A stretch of DNA of 64,000 nucleotides from Clostridium formicaceticum (GCF_001854185.1 NZ_CP017603.1:2356001-2420000); one strand, 5' to 3'; numbered from the stretch's first letter, positions 23,879 to 33,017 are shown. The notes: generated by a model from the letters alone, not told the origin. Numbers and translations: made by a program.

Positions 23879-24592
23879 ATGGATGCAAGAGAAATTATAC
23901 AATACATTAAGGACAGCGAGAAAAAAACACCAGTAAAGGTATACCTGAAGGGTCAGTTGGGTCAAATAGAATGGAGTAAGTGGGAAGTAAAGGACTTTAT
24001 TCAAGGAGACAGCGGTGTAATCTTTGGAGAGTGGAAAAATGTTTCTGTATTACTGAAAGAAAATGAAGATAAGATTGTAGATTATGTATTAGAAAATGAT
24101 AGAAGAAACTCAGGGGTTCCATTATTGGATATGAAGGACATTCCAGCAAGAATTGAGCCAGGAGTTACGATTCGTGAAAAAGTAGAAATTCATAAAAATG
24201 CTGTTATTATGATGGGTGCTGTTATTAATATAGGTGCAATTATTGGTGAAGGCACGATGATCGATATGAATGTAGTTGTTGGCGGCAGAGGAATCATTGG
24301 GAAAAATTGTCACATAGGAGCAGGGGCTGTTGTGGCAGGTGTGGTGGAACCACCTTCAGCAAAGCCTGTTGTTATTGAAGATGATGTAGTTGTAGGAGCA
24401 AATGCAGTTATATTAGAAGGCGTAAAAATAGGCAAAGGTTCTGTGGTTGCAGCAGGAGCTGTTGTAACAGCAGATGTGCCAGAAAATGTAGTAGTGGCAG
24501 GAACACCTGCTAAAATTATTAAAGAAATTGACGATAAAACAAAATCTAAAACAGAGATTGTACAAGAACTTCGAGATTTGATGGGGGCGTAA
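23879..24592 (+). CDS. dapH: Tetrahydrodipicolinate N-acetyltransferase (DapH)
   Basis: Acetyl-CoA-dependent enzyme (237 aa) of the acetylated diaminopimelate pathway. The N-terminal domain carries the family signature ([20 protein letters not shown]), followed by a left-handed beta-helix of hexapeptide repeats ([47 protein letters not shown]). The choice of acetyl over succinyl follows from similarity to the 230-240-residue Firmicutes enzyme. It is separated from dapB by a 273-base gap holding a hairpin and an inverted-repeat element, and is six bases before lysC. Confidence 0.93.
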   Translation: MDAREIIQYIKDSEKKTPVKVYLKGQLGQIEWSKWEVKDFIQGDSGVIFGEWKNVSVLLKENEDKIVDYVLENDRRNSGVPLLDMKDIPARIEPGVTIREKVEIHKNAVIMMGAVINIGAIIGEGTMIDMNVVVGGRGIIGKNCHIGAGAVVAGVVEPPSAKPVVIEDDVVVGANAVILEGVKIGKGSVVAAGAVVTADVPENVVVAGTPAKIIKEIDDKTKSKTEIVQELRDLMGA

Positions 24593-24598
24593 TAAAAA

Positions 24599-25819
24599 AT
24601 GGAGATTGTGGTACAAAAATACGGGGGCTCATCTTTAGCTACAGTAGAAAAAATAAAAGAAGTAGCTAATAAAGTCATTAAAAAAAAAGAAGAAGGGTAC
24701 CATGTAGTAGTGATTGTTTCTGCTATGGGTAAAACAACGGATGAACTAATTTCCTTAGCAAAAGGTATAACAGATCATCCAGTACCACGGGAAATGGACA
24801 TGCTTTTGACCACTGGAGAACAAATTTCTATAGCTTTATTGTCTATGGCTTTAAATGCTAAGGGATACTCAGCTGTGTCCTTCACAGGATCACAGCTTAA
24901 TATTCAAACTACCTCCATTCATCAAAAAGCTAGAATTAAGGATATCGAAACCACGAAATTAATCGAAGCTTTAGAAGAAAATAAAATCGTAGTAGTAGCA
25001 GGATTCCAAGGAGTTACAAAAGACAATGAATATACAACATTGGGACGCGGAGGCAGCGATACCTCAGCTGTTGCCCTGGCTGCTAAGCTAGGAGGGAGAT
25101 GTGAGATCTATACAGATGTAGATGGTATTTACACAATGGACCCAAGAAAGCTAAAAAGAGCAAGAAAAATAGAAAAAATCAATTATGAAGAGATGATGGA
25201 GATGGCTAGCTTAGGTGCTGGTGTGATGCACTATCGCGCTGTTGAACTGGGTCATAAGTATAAAATTCCAATTTATGTTGCATCTACATTTTCTGAAGAA
25301 AGAGGAACAATGATAACAAATGGAGGAGATACTTCAATGGAGGAAATCTTAATTACTGGCATGGCTTCAAGTTTAGATGACATACAGGTTACACTATTAA
25401 ATATTCCTTCTTCTACCAGTAGTTTATATAGATTGTTTGGAGAGTTAGCAGAGGAAGAAGTAAATGTGGATATGATTTCACAAATGCTTACTGAAGACAA
25501 TAAAATGAATGTCAGCTTTACAATTCCTAAAACAGACCTACACGTTGCAGAAGAAATTGTAGAGAAGTGGAGAGAAGAAGACAGTGCTATTCAGTGGGAG
25601 GTTAATACTGACATTGCTAAGATCTCTGTTGTGGGGTTAGGTATGCGTTCTCACTCTGGTGTAGCTGGAAAAGTATTTGAGCTGATGGCAAAAAACAATA
25701 TTGAAATTAAGATGGTAACAACCTCAGAAATCAAAATAACCTGGGTAGTTGATCAAAAGGATGAGCTAAGAGCCGTTGAAGTAATCGGCAGCGGATTTGG
25801 ATTGGAGATGGCAGAATGA
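24599..25819 (+). CDS. lysC: Aspartate kinase
   Basis: Aspartokinase (406 aa), the first step of the aspartate pathway. The kinase domain has VVQKYGGSSLATVEKIKEVA at the N-terminus, LLTTGEQISIALL, and TLGRGGSDTSAVALAAKLG (about 145). The C-terminal half contains two ACT domains (VTLLNIPSSTSSLYRLFGEL; ISVVGLGMRSHSGVAGKVF) that usually bind lysine or threonine for feedback control. Length matches the monofunctional lysine-sensitive type. It is six bases downstream of dapH and overlaps the next gene by four bases (ATGA). The ATG is close after AAAAA with only a weak GGGGG site. Confidence 0.93.
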   Translation: MEIVVQKYGGSSLATVEKIKEVANKVIKKKEEGYHVVVIVSAMGKTTDELISLAKGITDHPVPREMDMLLTTGEQISIALLSMALNAKGYSAVSFTGSQLNIQTTSIHQKARIKDIETTKLIEALEENKIVVVAGFQGVTKDNEYTTLGRGGSDTSAVALAAKLGGRCEIYTDVDGIYTMDPRKLKRARKIEKINYEEMMEMASLGAGVMHYRAVELGHKYKIPIYVASTFSEERGTMITNGGDTSMEEILITGMASSLDDIQVTLLNIPSSTSSLYRLFGELAEEEVNVDMISQMLTEDNKMNVSFTIPKTDLHVAEEIVEKWREEDSAIQWEVNTDIAKISVVGLGMRSHSGVAGKVFELMAKNNIEIKMVTTSEIKITWVVDQKDELRAVEVIGSGFGLEMAE

Positions 25820-26997
25820 AAAGAGATTGGATGATGTTGGATGAAAAATATATTCTTCCCACCTATGGTAGAATGCCTATCGTTGTAAAAAAAGGGGAAG
25901 GTATGTATATTACTGATGAAGAGGATAATACTTATTTAGATCTATTTTCTGGTTTGGCAGTAAATGTGCTGGGACATTGTCATCCTCAGCTTTTAGATGA
26001 ATTGAGGGATCAAAGTAGTCAATTTGGGCATATCTCTAACTTTTTTTATAACAAACCTGCTATAGCACTGGCAGAACAATTAGTAGAAGCAACTCTTCCC
26101 GGAAAAATCTACTTTTCTAATTCTGGCGCTGAAAGCACAGAGGCAGCTATAAAGTATATTCATAAATATGGACAAGAAAACAACCGTCAGGGGGTTGTTG
26201 TGTTCAAAAACAGTTTCCATGGCAGAACTTTGGGGGCCTTGAAGTTAACGAGAATGGAAAAGGTGCAGCAGGATTTTCCTACCCCTGGTTTTCCAGTATA
26301 TGAGCTTGCAAAGGAAGATTTGCAACAATTAGAAGAAGTATTTCAACAGCATAAACCAGCAGCCTTATTATTTGAGCCTGTTTTTGGCTCAGGAGGACTG
26401 CAGGTGATTTCTGTGGCCTTTATTGAAGGTGCAAGAGCCTTGTGTGATCAATATAATGTCTTATTATGCATGGATGAAATCCAGACAGGTATGGGAAGAA
26501 CAGGTGAACTATTTGCTTACCAATATTCCAACGTTACCCCCGATATTTTATTGTTTGCAAAAGGTGTGGGTGGTGGATTGCCTCTTGGGGGAATCCTAGT
26601 AGCAGAAAAGATTGCTCATTATTTTAAAAATGGGGATCATGGTACCACCTTTGCCCCAAGTCCAATTGCTTCAGCTTTAGGCAAGAAAACAATGGAAATT
26701 TTACAAGCAGGATTGCTACTTCAATCAAAAGAGGTAGGAGGCTACTTAAAAGAAGAACTACAGAGATTAAAAAACCAGTATCCTGAAATCATAGGAGAAA
26801 TCCGTGGTAAAGGACTGATGCTGGGGGCTGTTATCTTAAAGAATCATGAGATGCTTAAAGAAAAGTTCGTAGAAAAAAATATTTTAGTCAATATGACAAA
26901 TGTAAATATTCTAAGATTACTTCCATCATTGATTATTGAAAAGCAGCATGTGGATATTTTCATTAAAAGTTTTGAAGAAATTATTAAAGAGTGGTAG
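25816..26997 (+). CDS. Class III aminotransferase, acetylornithine/N-acetyl-DAP type
   Basis: PLP-dependent aminotransferase (393 aa) of the ArgD/DapC subgroup. Motifs are DLFSGLAVNVLGHCHP, FSNSGAESTEAAIKYIHKY (about 98), NSFHGRTLGALKLT, LLCMDEIQTGMGRTGE (about 220) and the PLP-Lys in LLFAKGVGGGLPLGG (about 250). It overlaps lysC by four bases as the last gene of the lysine operon, so its likely job is transamination of N-acetyl-LL-2-amino-6-oxopimelate. Many Firmicutes use a class I enzyme (PatA) for this step. A dual role in arginine synthesis is possible; no arg genes are near. Confidence 0.85.
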   Translation: MKRDWMMLDEKYILPTYGRMPIVVKKGEGMYITDEEDNTYLDLFSGLAVNVLGHCHPQLLDELRDQSSQFGHISNFFYNKPAIALAEQLVEATLPGKIYFSNSGAESTEAAIKYIHKYGQENNRQGVVVFKNSFHGRTLGALKLTRMEKVQQDFPTPGFPVYELAKEDLQQLEEVFQQHKPAALLFEPVFGSGGLQVISVAFIEGARALCDQYNVLLCMDEIQTGMGRTGELFAYQYSNVTPDILLFAKGVGGGLPLGGILVAEKIAHYFKNGDHGTTFAPSPIASALGKKTMEILQAGLLLQSKEVGGYLKEELQRLKNQYPEIIGEIRGKGLMLGAVILKNHEMLKEKFVEKNILVNMTNVNILRLLPSLIIEKQHVDIFIKSFEEIIKEW

Positions 26998-27057
26998 TAC
27001 TATAATGGAGGGGACCAGTTGGTCCCTTTTGTTTAAAATGTTAAATTTTATACATAG

Positions 27058-27214
27058 GCGTTAACTTAACCCTATTATTTCCAAAATTCCCTCGCCAATT
27101 GTCATCCTGAGCATAGCGAAGGATCTTGAAATAACGAAGAATTTTCTTAATTCTAAGATCCTTCGACTCCGCTTTGCTCTGCTGAGGATGACAAATTATG
27201 GATTAAGTTAACGC
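27058..27214. repeat. Nested inverted-repeat element with GTCATCCTGAG arms
   Basis: Perfect 12-base outer arms GCGTTAACTTAA (27058-27069) and TTAAGTTAACGC (27203-27214) enclose AATTGTCATCCTGAGCA and GCTGAGGATGACAAATT, then GCGAAGGATCTT / AAGATCCTTCG, and a short AAGAATTTTCTT centre. The whole 157 bases could fold into one long hairpin. The inner part resembles 17457-17519. No transposase is encoded. It lies between the lysine operon and tRNA-Val. Confidence 0.65.
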
Positions 27215-27244
27215 TAATGAAATTTTATAAGAGACAAAAAATGA

Positions 27245-27274
27245 TTGACAAGAGGGAAAAGTATTTGTTATAAT
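27245..27274 (+). promoter_or_regulatory. tRNA-Val promoter
   Basis: Consensus TTGACA (27245-27250) and TATAAT (27269-27274) with 18-base spacing, 11 bases before the tRNA start. Confidence 0.8.
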
Positions 27275-27285
27275 AGAACAAGTAT

Positions 27286-27362
27286 GGGGGATTAGCTCAG
27301 CTGGTTAGAGTGCTTGCTTGACATGCAAGAGGTCGGTGGTTCGAGTCCACTATTTCCCACCA
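27286..27362 (+). tRNA. tRNA-Val (anticodon GAC)
   Basis: A 77-base cloverleaf: acceptor GGGGGAT pairs with ATTTCCC (two G-U pairs), D-arm GCTC..GAGT, anticodon arm CTTGC-TTGACAT-GCAAG with anticodon GAC, T-arm with TTCGAGT, discriminator A, and an encoded CCA. It reads GUC and GUU. It stands alone with its own promoter and a terminator 10 bases after CCA. Confidence 0.95.
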
Positions 27363-27370
27363 AATTTTCG

Positions 27371-27409
27371 AAAGACAGCCTAAAAAGAGATTTTTAGGCT
27401 GTCTTTTTT
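27371..27409 (+). terminator. tRNA-Val terminator
   Basis: Stem AAAGACAGCCTAAAAA / TTTTTAGGCTGTCTTT with a T-run. A second hairpin with T-run, built on GGTGGA / TCCACC (27428-27468), follows. Confidence 0.85.
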
Positions 27410-27524
27410 CTAATAGATAACAAACATGCCGTTTAGGGTGGAAGTCCACCTTTATCGGTATTTTTTTATGCAAGGAGATATAAACAGATAAAAAAACAAA
27501 ATACTTTTAAATATTAAAAAATTA

Positions 27525-27576
27525 TTGACATATGCCGTAAATTCGGTATAATAAAGTTAAAAATGGCATATGTCAA
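27525..27576. promoter_or_regulatory. Promoter embraced by a perfect 12-base inverted repeat
   Basis: TTGACATATGCC (27525-27536) and GGCATATGTCAA (27565-27576) are perfect inverted repeats 28 bases apart. The left arm contains the -35 (TTGACA) and the -10 (TATAAT, 27547-27552) lies between the arms, so the arms flank the start of transcription. CCG-taaatt-CGG is nested inside. This looks like an operator pair for autoregulation by the DUF134 or MocR protein that follows. Confidence 0.6.
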
Positions 27577-27599
27577 AAACTAGAGGGGGTGAGGAAGTT

Positions 27600-27974
27600 A
27601 TGGCTAGACCGAGAAAGTGGAGAAAAGTATGTTGCTTGCCGGAAAGTGATAGATTTGGACCGCTTAATGCTTCGATGAATGAGACGTGCTTTGTTACGAT
27701 GACGATTGATGAGTATGAAACCATAAGACTGATCGACTTAAAGAATTTTACGCAGGAAGAATGTGCCAACAAAATGAATATTGCACGAACGACTGTTCAG
27801 GGGATCTATAATGATGCAAGAAAAAAACTTGCAGAATCACTGGTGAACGGAAAAGTGTTGAGGATTGAAGGTGGCGATTATAAGCTTTGTGAAGGCTTAG
27901 AAAAATCCTGCAGCTGCGGCGGATGTCGTGGGCTTAGATGCGGTGAAGAGTTTATGGAGGACTGTTTTGAATAA
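27600..27974 (+). CDS. DUF134 (UPF0251) predicted DNA-binding protein
   Basis: Small regulator-like protein (124 aa). The N-terminal [20 protein letters not shown] is the DUF134 signature, followed by a sigma-70 region-4-like helix-turn-helix ([40 protein letters not shown], about 45-85). The C-terminus is Cys-rich ([19 protein letters not shown]), perhaps binding a metal or FeS centre. The ATG at 27600 follows a GGGGGTGAGG site; an upstream in-frame ATG at 27570 lies inside the operator palindrome. It overlaps the MocR-type gene. Family function is not established, though it often neighbours FeS-assembly genes. Confidence 0.85.
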   Translation: MARPRKWRKVCCLPESDRFGPLNASMNETCFVTMTIDEYETIRLIDLKNFTQEECANKMNIARTTVQGIYNDARKKLAESLVNGKVLRIEGGDYKLCEGLEKSCSCGGCRGLRCGEEFMEDCFE

Positions 27975-29337
27975 ATATATTTTGATTATTGATCACATAA
28001 AAAATTTATCAAAAGAAGAAAAGTTAAAAACAGGACAAAAATTACCTTCTATAAGATCCCTTGCCGATGAATTTCAATGTAGCACTTTAACGGTGGTTAG
28101 AGCTTATAGGGAATTAGAGCAAGAGCATTTTATATATTCTGTTCCCAAAAGTGGTTATTACTTAGTATCAAAACATAAAAAAGGAGAAGTTTTAGACAAA
28201 TCCTGCATATATTTTTCCACAGTGCTTCCCGATATAAGCATATTTTCTTATGATGAAATTCATCACTGTGTACATCAAGCTATGGAAAGGGATCGAATGC
28301 AATTATACTCTTATGGGGAAGTCCAAGGGTTACCCTCATTACTTCAGACCCTTAGAAAACATCTTCAGGATTATCAAATTTTTTGCAAACCCAGTCAAAT
28401 TGTAGTTACTTCAGGGGTGCAACAAGCAGTGAGTATACTAGCCAATTTGCAATTTCCCAATGGAAAAAATACTATTTTATTGGAAAATCCTACATATGAT
28501 AGAATGATCAAAAACCTGCAACTATACTCAGTGAAAACGATTGGAATAGATAGAAATTTTAGCGGCATAGATTTAGATAGATTAGAAGAGATTTTCCAAA
28601 AAGAAGACATTAAGTTTTTCTATATGGTACCGAGATTTCACGATCCAACAGGCAGCACTTATTCAATGGACCAAAAAAAAGAAATTTTAAATCTGGCTCA
28701 AAAGTACGACGTGTATATTGTAGAGGATGATTATTTTCCAGATTTAGATACCAATTCACGTAATGATCCCCTCTACTCATTAGATAATACAGATAGAGTA
28801 ATTTATCTCAAAACATTTTCCAAAATTTTATTACCTGATCTAAGAATTGCAGCAGTAGTCTTACCAGAAATACTGGTATCGCAATTTCTGAAGTACAAAC
28901 AATGTACTGATATTCGCACCTCTATTCTTCGACAAGGGGCTTTAGATATTTATATTAGTAATGGTATGTTTAAACGATCAGTGACACACTTAAGAAATAT
29001 CTATAAAGATCGCATGGACTATTTAAAAAATATTTGTAGTGGATTTAATAGTGAAGTTTTAGATGTAAATATTCCCCATACCGGATTTTTTCTTTCCATG
29101 AAATCATCTAAGCCTATAGACTATGACCTTATGCTATCTAAATTTAAAAAAGACAATATTATTATTAAAGACCTTCGGGAAAGTTATTTGGAAAAAAGTC
29201 AAGAAGTAGATTTGCTAAAGATTAGTATTTGCAAGACGGACAATAATCAAATTAAAGATGGTATCTTAAAAATATATAATTACTTTCTAAATCAAAGAAT
29301 TCCTCCAGCTAAAAGAAACAAAGACTATGTTACCTAA
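27967..29337 (+). CDS. MocR-type GntR/aminotransferase regulator
   Basis: Predicted PLP-dependent transcription factor (456 aa). An N-terminal GntR winged helix ([30 protein letters not shown], about 18-60) is joined to a class I aminotransferase fold with a candidate PLP Lys in [18 protein letters not shown] (about 285), ENPTYDRMI and [16 protein letters not shown]. The TTG start at 27967 has a GGAGG site seven bases away and overlaps the DUF134 stop by eight bases, indicating translational coupling. No metabolic gene follows, so the regulon is unknown; MocR proteins often control PLP, GABA or amino-acid genes. Confidence 0.85.
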   Translation: MNKYILIIDHIKNLSKEEKLKTGQKLPSIRSLADEFQCSTLTVVRAYRELEQEHFIYSVPKSGYYLVSKHKKGEVLDKSCIYFSTVLPDISIFSYDEIHHCVHQAMERDRMQLYSYGEVQGLPSLLQTLRKHLQDYQIFCKPSQIVVTSGVQQAVSILANLQFPNGKNTILLENPTYDRMIKNLQLYSVKTIGIDRNFSGIDLDRLEEIFQKEDIKFFYMVPRFHDPTGSTYSMDQKKEILNLAQKYDVYIVEDDYFPDLDTNSRNDPLYSLDNTDRVIYLKTFSKILLPDLRIAAVVLPEILVSQFLKYKQCTDIRTSILRQGALDIYISNGMFKRSVTHLRNIYKDRMDYLKNICSGFNSEVLDVNIPHTGFFLSMKSSKPIDYDLMLSKFKKDNIIIKDLRESYLEKSQEVDLLKISICKTDNNQIKDGILKIYNYFLNQRIPPAKRNKDYVT

Positions 29338-29397
29338 CTTCAAGCTCACTTATTAATAGGGGGAGCGAGATAACATAGTCTAATATGAATAAAAGAC

Positions 29398-29452
29398 AAA
29401 CCTAGCTGCTTAAATCTAGTACTAGCTATATTTAGTGCTAGGTTTGTTTTTT
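29398..29452 (+). terminator. Terminator after the MocR-type gene
   Basis: AAACCTAGC (29398-29406) pairs with GCTAGGTTT (29437-29445), with an inner CTAGT / ACTAG stem, followed by GTTTTTT. Confidence 0.65.
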
Positions 29453-29529
29453 ACCTAAATTTTTCTTCTAGGGTATAAGACCCTATATGTGTTTCAAAGC
29501 TCCAACGAGCTAAAAGAAGTTCACTTGGT

Positions 29530-31443
29530 TTATGCTTCTGCTTCTGCCAGTGATAAGCCCAAGGCTTCACGTTTTTCTTCTATTCTTTCAATCATTTGCT
29601 GCGCTGCTTTACGAGGATCAGGTTCAACATAAAACTTAGCGCCTACGATGTCTTCGGCTTTATTGGTTAGTAGATCAACAACTGTGGCACTACCAGTTAC
29701 TGGAGGGACCACGCCAAGCCAAGTATCAATACCTGATGTAACGACATAGGTTCCTATTGAAACAGCTTTTTCTGACATCCACTCTGGCGCTGCACCAACT
29801 ACTGGTAAGGCACTCATATCTACTTGTAATAGCTGAGCAAGCTCAGACACTAATAGAAGAATACGGCTGATATCAACACAAGAACCCATATGAAGTACTG
29901 GTGGTATGTCTACCAGTTCACATACCCTTTCAAGGCCTTTCCCAGCAAATTTTCTTGCTTCTTTGCTCATAAGTCCAGCTTTTGCTGCTGCTTGTGCTGC
30001 ACAACCTGTAGTTACTATGATGATATCATTTTTGATTAATTCCTTCATAAGCTCGATATGTCCATAATCGTGTTTGATTTTAGGATTATTACATCCAACA
30101 ATTCCTGCTGCCCCTCTTAGAACGCCAGAAACGATACAGTCAGCTAGCGGTTTTAATGTTCCGATCTCATCTATATTAGAATTTACAACTCTGTCCAGTT
30201 GATTTTTTATAGCTTCAACGCTATAGCCTACCATTGCAGGAGATTTAGCTTGAGGTATAAAAACTTTCTCTTTATTTCTATTTTTAAAGTTTAAAATTGC
30301 TTCTTTAACGATTTGCTTAGCAGATGCTAAGGCTTTTTCTTCCTCAAACTCTATGTGGGTTGCACCAGTAATTTTAGCTTTTGGAGAGGTAGTGATAAAT
30401 TTCGTATGATAACATTTTGCAAGCGGCGCAAGAGCTGGGAATATGCATTGAACATCAACAATGACAGCCTCTACGGCTCCAGTAATTATAGCAAGCTCTT
30501 GTTGTGCGAAGTTTCCGGCTATTTTTATGCCATGTCTCATGGTAACTTCATTAGACGTACAGCACATCCCAGCTAAATTGATTCCCTTTGCACCAACCTC
30601 TTTTGCAAGTTGTAGCAATTCTGGGTCTTCTACTGCTAAAACAATCATTTCTGATAGGGAAGGCTCATGTCCATGGACGATAATATTTACTTGATCTTCT
30701 TCTAAAACCCCTAAATTTGCTTCTGTTTCTCTTGGCACGGGAACACCAAACAATATGTCACTAAGTTCTGTGCCGATCATAGAGCCTCCCCATCCATCAG
30801 CAAGTGAACCTTTCATTCCCTTGTAGATTAAATCCTCTGCATTAGCACAACATCCTATATGTGTAGAGTGCATAATGGTTACGATTTCTTTATCGATGGC
30901 ACCAGGGATGATTTGGTTCTTTTCCCATACTTGTTTTCTTTGTTCAGGTGCTCTTTCAAGGAGTTTTAAAGCGCCAAATGGTTTTCCAAATTCATTAAGG
31001 GCAACCTCTGCTACTTCATGGGCTATGTCATAAATATCTCTATTTTCTGTCTGGATTTTCCACTCCGCAGCTAAATTTAAAAGTTTTTTCTCATCTGTTA
31101 TTTTATAGTTTCCATCTCTACTAGCCATATGCAAAACATGTGCTATATCTCTTCCGTGGTCAGAGTGGGTGGCTAGCCCACCAGCAATCATTCTAGCTAA
31201 GTTTCTAGCAACAATAACATCTGCTGTTGCTCCACAAATACCTCTTTGTGCACCTTTACCTTCTGTAGGACTTATTCTACAGGGTCCCATGGCACATATT
31301 CTACAACAAAGTCCTTGCTCTCCAAATCCACAGGGTGTTTTCATCGCTTTTTTTCTATCCCATAGGGTTTCGACACCTTCTTTTTCAGCTTTTCTAGCAA
31401 GTTCCTCCGTTACAGGATCAATTGAATAATTTTTTTCTTCCAT
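29530..31443 (-). CDS. cooS: Anaerobic Ni-type carbon monoxide dehydrogenase catalytic subunit
   Basis: Homodimeric CO dehydrogenase (637 aa) catalysing CO + H2O to CO2 with two electrons. The N-terminal cluster B/D Cys block is CGFGEQGLCCRICAMGPCR (about 38-56). Candidate C-cluster ligands are visible: His in STHIGCCANAED, Cys in INLAGMCCTSNE, VDVQCIFP, GIVGCNNP, VTTGCAAQ and MGSCVDISR. It is full length. It stands alone: no acetyl-CoA synthase, cooF, cooC or hydrogenase genes adjoin, so it is likely one of the monofunctional CODHs used for CO oxidation, redox balance or detoxification. The ATG follows a GGGGGATGC site. Confidence 0.95.
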   Translation of the reverse strand: MEEKNYSIDPVTEELARKAEKEGVETLWDRKKAMKTPCGFGEQGLCCRICAMGPCRISPTEGKGAQRGICGATADVIVARNLARMIAGGLATHSDHGRDIAHVLHMASRDGNYKITDEKKLLNLAAEWKIQTENRDIYDIAHEVAEVALNEFGKPFGALKLLERAPEQRKQVWEKNQIIPGAIDKEIVTIMHSTHIGCCANAEDLIYKGMKGSLADGWGGSMIGTELSDILFGVPVPRETEANLGVLEEDQVNIIVHGHEPSLSEMIVLAVEDPELLQLAKEVGAKGINLAGMCCTSNEVTMRHGIKIAGNFAQQELAIITGAVEAVIVDVQCIFPALAPLAKCYHTKFITTSPKAKITGATHIEFEEEKALASAKQIVKEAILNFKNRNKEKVFIPQAKSPAMVGYSVEAIKNQLDRVVNSNIDEIGTLKPLADCIVSGVLRGAAGIVGCNNPKIKHDYGHIELMKELIKNDIIIVTTGCAAQAAAKAGLMSKEARKFAGKGLERVCELVDIPPVLHMGSCVDISRILLLVSELAQLLQVDMSALPVVGAAPEWMSEKAVSIGTYVVTSGIDTWLGVVPPVTGSATVVDLLTNKAEDIVGAKFYVEPDPRKAAQQMIERIEEKREALGLSLAEAEA

Positions 31444-31516
31444 ACAGCATCCCCCTTCAGCATTTTTTAATCTTATAATATCCCCTTAAAGTTTTTCTTA
31501 GAGTGATAAACTCTTA

Positions 31517-31566
31517 TTCACACAATACATGTGAAATTATTGTTACTTTTAGTATAATTATAAATG
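31517..31566 (-). promoter_or_regulatory. Possible cooS promoter and palindromic operator
   Basis: TTCACA-caataca-TGTGAA (31517-31535) is a perfect palindrome of two 6-base arms, 74 bases ahead of the cooS start. A TATAAT-like box on the minus strand (within 31551-31566) lies just upstream of it, so the palindrome would sit at the transcription start, as repressor sites often do. The half-site recalls CRP/FNR or Rex operators, but no match is certain. Confidence 0.35.
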
Positions 31567-31658
31567 AAACCTATAATCAAGGAGAAAAAAACACATGTGT
31601 ATTAATACAGATGAACCATAGTGTATTGTTAAAATGACCTCTTCTAGGTGAACAAATT

Positions 31659-31735
31659 AAGTCACTAACATCAAATCAAAGATTTGGGTTATCTACTTAT
31701 GCAAGTGGGAGATTAAGCACTACATCCTTGGAGAG
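31659..31735 (+). repeat. Degenerate IS605/TnpB-end-like repeat, copy C
   Basis: The first block (31659-31702) matches 12087-12130 and the second (31704-31735) matches 14847-14874, with 26 identical bases starting AAGTGGGAGATTAAGC. Here the two blocks are adjacent, which suggests the intact order of the ancestral element. The rest of the 441-base gap between cooS and the next gene (31444-31884) shows no other gene; it holds the cooS promoter area and AT-rich spacer. Confidence 0.5.
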
Positions 31736-31884
31736 TAGCCTATATCAGAAATTGTCCAATAAAAGACTTTAAATTTACAGAATTAAGTGATAAAATAGAT
31801 TTTAATATTTAGTATATGGATAGAAGAACTACATATTGATGTAGAGCATTTACAGAGTTCAACTAGGACAAGGGGGGAAAGATA

Positions 31885-32883
31885 TTGTTAGATCAAAAAA
31901 ATGTTTCACTTCTTTTAAGTGAATTAAAAGAAGCGAATAAAAATATGGCTAATGTCGTAAAAAGTATCGAACAAATAACATCACAGACAAAGCTATTGTC
32001 TTTAAATTCTGCTATAGAGGCTGCTAGGGCAGGAGAAGGGGGCAGGGGATTTTCTGTAGTAGCACAGGAGATACAAAAACTTGCTGATAGAAGTTCGGAG
32101 GCTAATAAAAAGAGTAATATGTTGATAGGTGATATACAGGAAAAGGCCAATGAGGTTATTGCTGTAAGAACAGCTGATTTAGCTTTTGATATTATAGATA
32201 AAATAGACAGAAACTTGTTTGAAAGAAACTGTGATGTACAAGCTTGGGCGACTTTCCATTTTATAAAAAACGCTTTGATAGAGAAAAGTCGTGAAAATGC
32301 TGATGGTGCAATCAATCTAATCAATCGTATTCTTGATATTTATGAGGTTTACTACGATTTATTCTTAGTAGATATTAATGGTGAAGTAATAGCTACTGGT
32401 AGAAATAAGAGTCTAATAGGTACCAACAAAGGCCATACCGAGTGGTTTAAGAGCACATTGGAAAAAAATGATGTCTATGTAACGGATATGTATTATTCAG
32501 AAGATATGAAAGGATATACCATCTCTTATTCCTGTCCTGTAAGAGATGGGGGGGGCAAAACATTGGGTGTATTTTCTACACGGTTTGACTGGAGGTTTAT
32601 CTATGATATTATAGATAATGCAAAAATTAGTGAAAAAGGGAATATCTATGTCATCAACAAAGAAGGCGTAGTTATAGCTTCTAATGATCGGACACGAATT
32701 TTAAAGGAGAAGCTTACCCACTTGAAGGCTGTGCAGGCAGTATTAAAGGGAGATGAATACGGTTATACCTTAGAGAAGGATAAGCGTGGTAGAATGCAGT
32801 TAATTGGTTATGCTCATACCAAAGGATATAATGCTTATAAAGGAAAAGATTGGTCCGTCATAGTGAGTGAACCAATGGAATAA
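31885..32883 (+). CDS. Soluble MCP-like protein with signalling tip before a Cache-type sensor
   Basis: Chemotaxis-transducer-like protein (332 aa) with unusual order. Residues about 10-85 carry the MCP signalling hairpin tip ([39 protein letters not shown]). This is followed by a sensor that looks like a double Cache/PAS-like domain ([20 protein letters not shown] near 150-170, [13 protein letters not shown] near 230, [20 protein letters not shown] near 255). No transmembrane segment or HAMP is seen, so it should be cytoplasmic. The TTG start has an AAGGGGGG site. Only a short coiled coil flanks the tip, so adaptation sites are few. The ligand is unknown. Confidence 0.8.
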   Translation: MLDQKNVSLLLSELKEANKNMANVVKSIEQITSQTKLLSLNSAIEAARAGEGGRGFSVVAQEIQKLADRSSEANKKSNMLIGDIQEKANEVIAVRTADLAFDIIDKIDRNLFERNCDVQAWATFHFIKNALIEKSRENADGAINLINRILDIYEVYYDLFLVDINGEVIATGRNKSLIGTNKGHTEWFKSTLEKNDVYVTDMYYSEDMKGYTISYSCPVRDGGGKTLGVFSTRFDWRFIYDIIDNAKISEKGNIYVINKEGVVIASNDRTRILKEKLTHLKAVQAVLKGDEYGYTLEKDKRGRMQLIGYAHTKGYNAYKGKDWSVIVSEPME

Positions 32884-32901
32884 AAATGATATTTTGCATC
32901 T

Positions 32902-32945
32902 AAAAAAGCATCTATCTAAGTAAATTGATAGATGCTTTTTCTTTT
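32902..32945 (+). terminator. Terminator after the MCP-like gene
   Basis: AAAAAAGCATCTATC pairs with GATAGATGCTTTTT, followed by CTTTT. Confidence 0.8.
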
Positions 32946-33017
32946 AGGAAATCCAGTCTAGTCTCTTACAATCTATAGGATGCATGTGTTATAATATGGA
33001 TATATCTTCTTATATTT

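Noticed and set aside
31593-31619. An eight-codon frame (MCINTDEP) after an AAGGAG site upstream of the MCP-like gene
   Set aside because: Far too short to support as a gene, and not linked to an attenuator structure; it could be a leader peptide, but nothing else suggests one.
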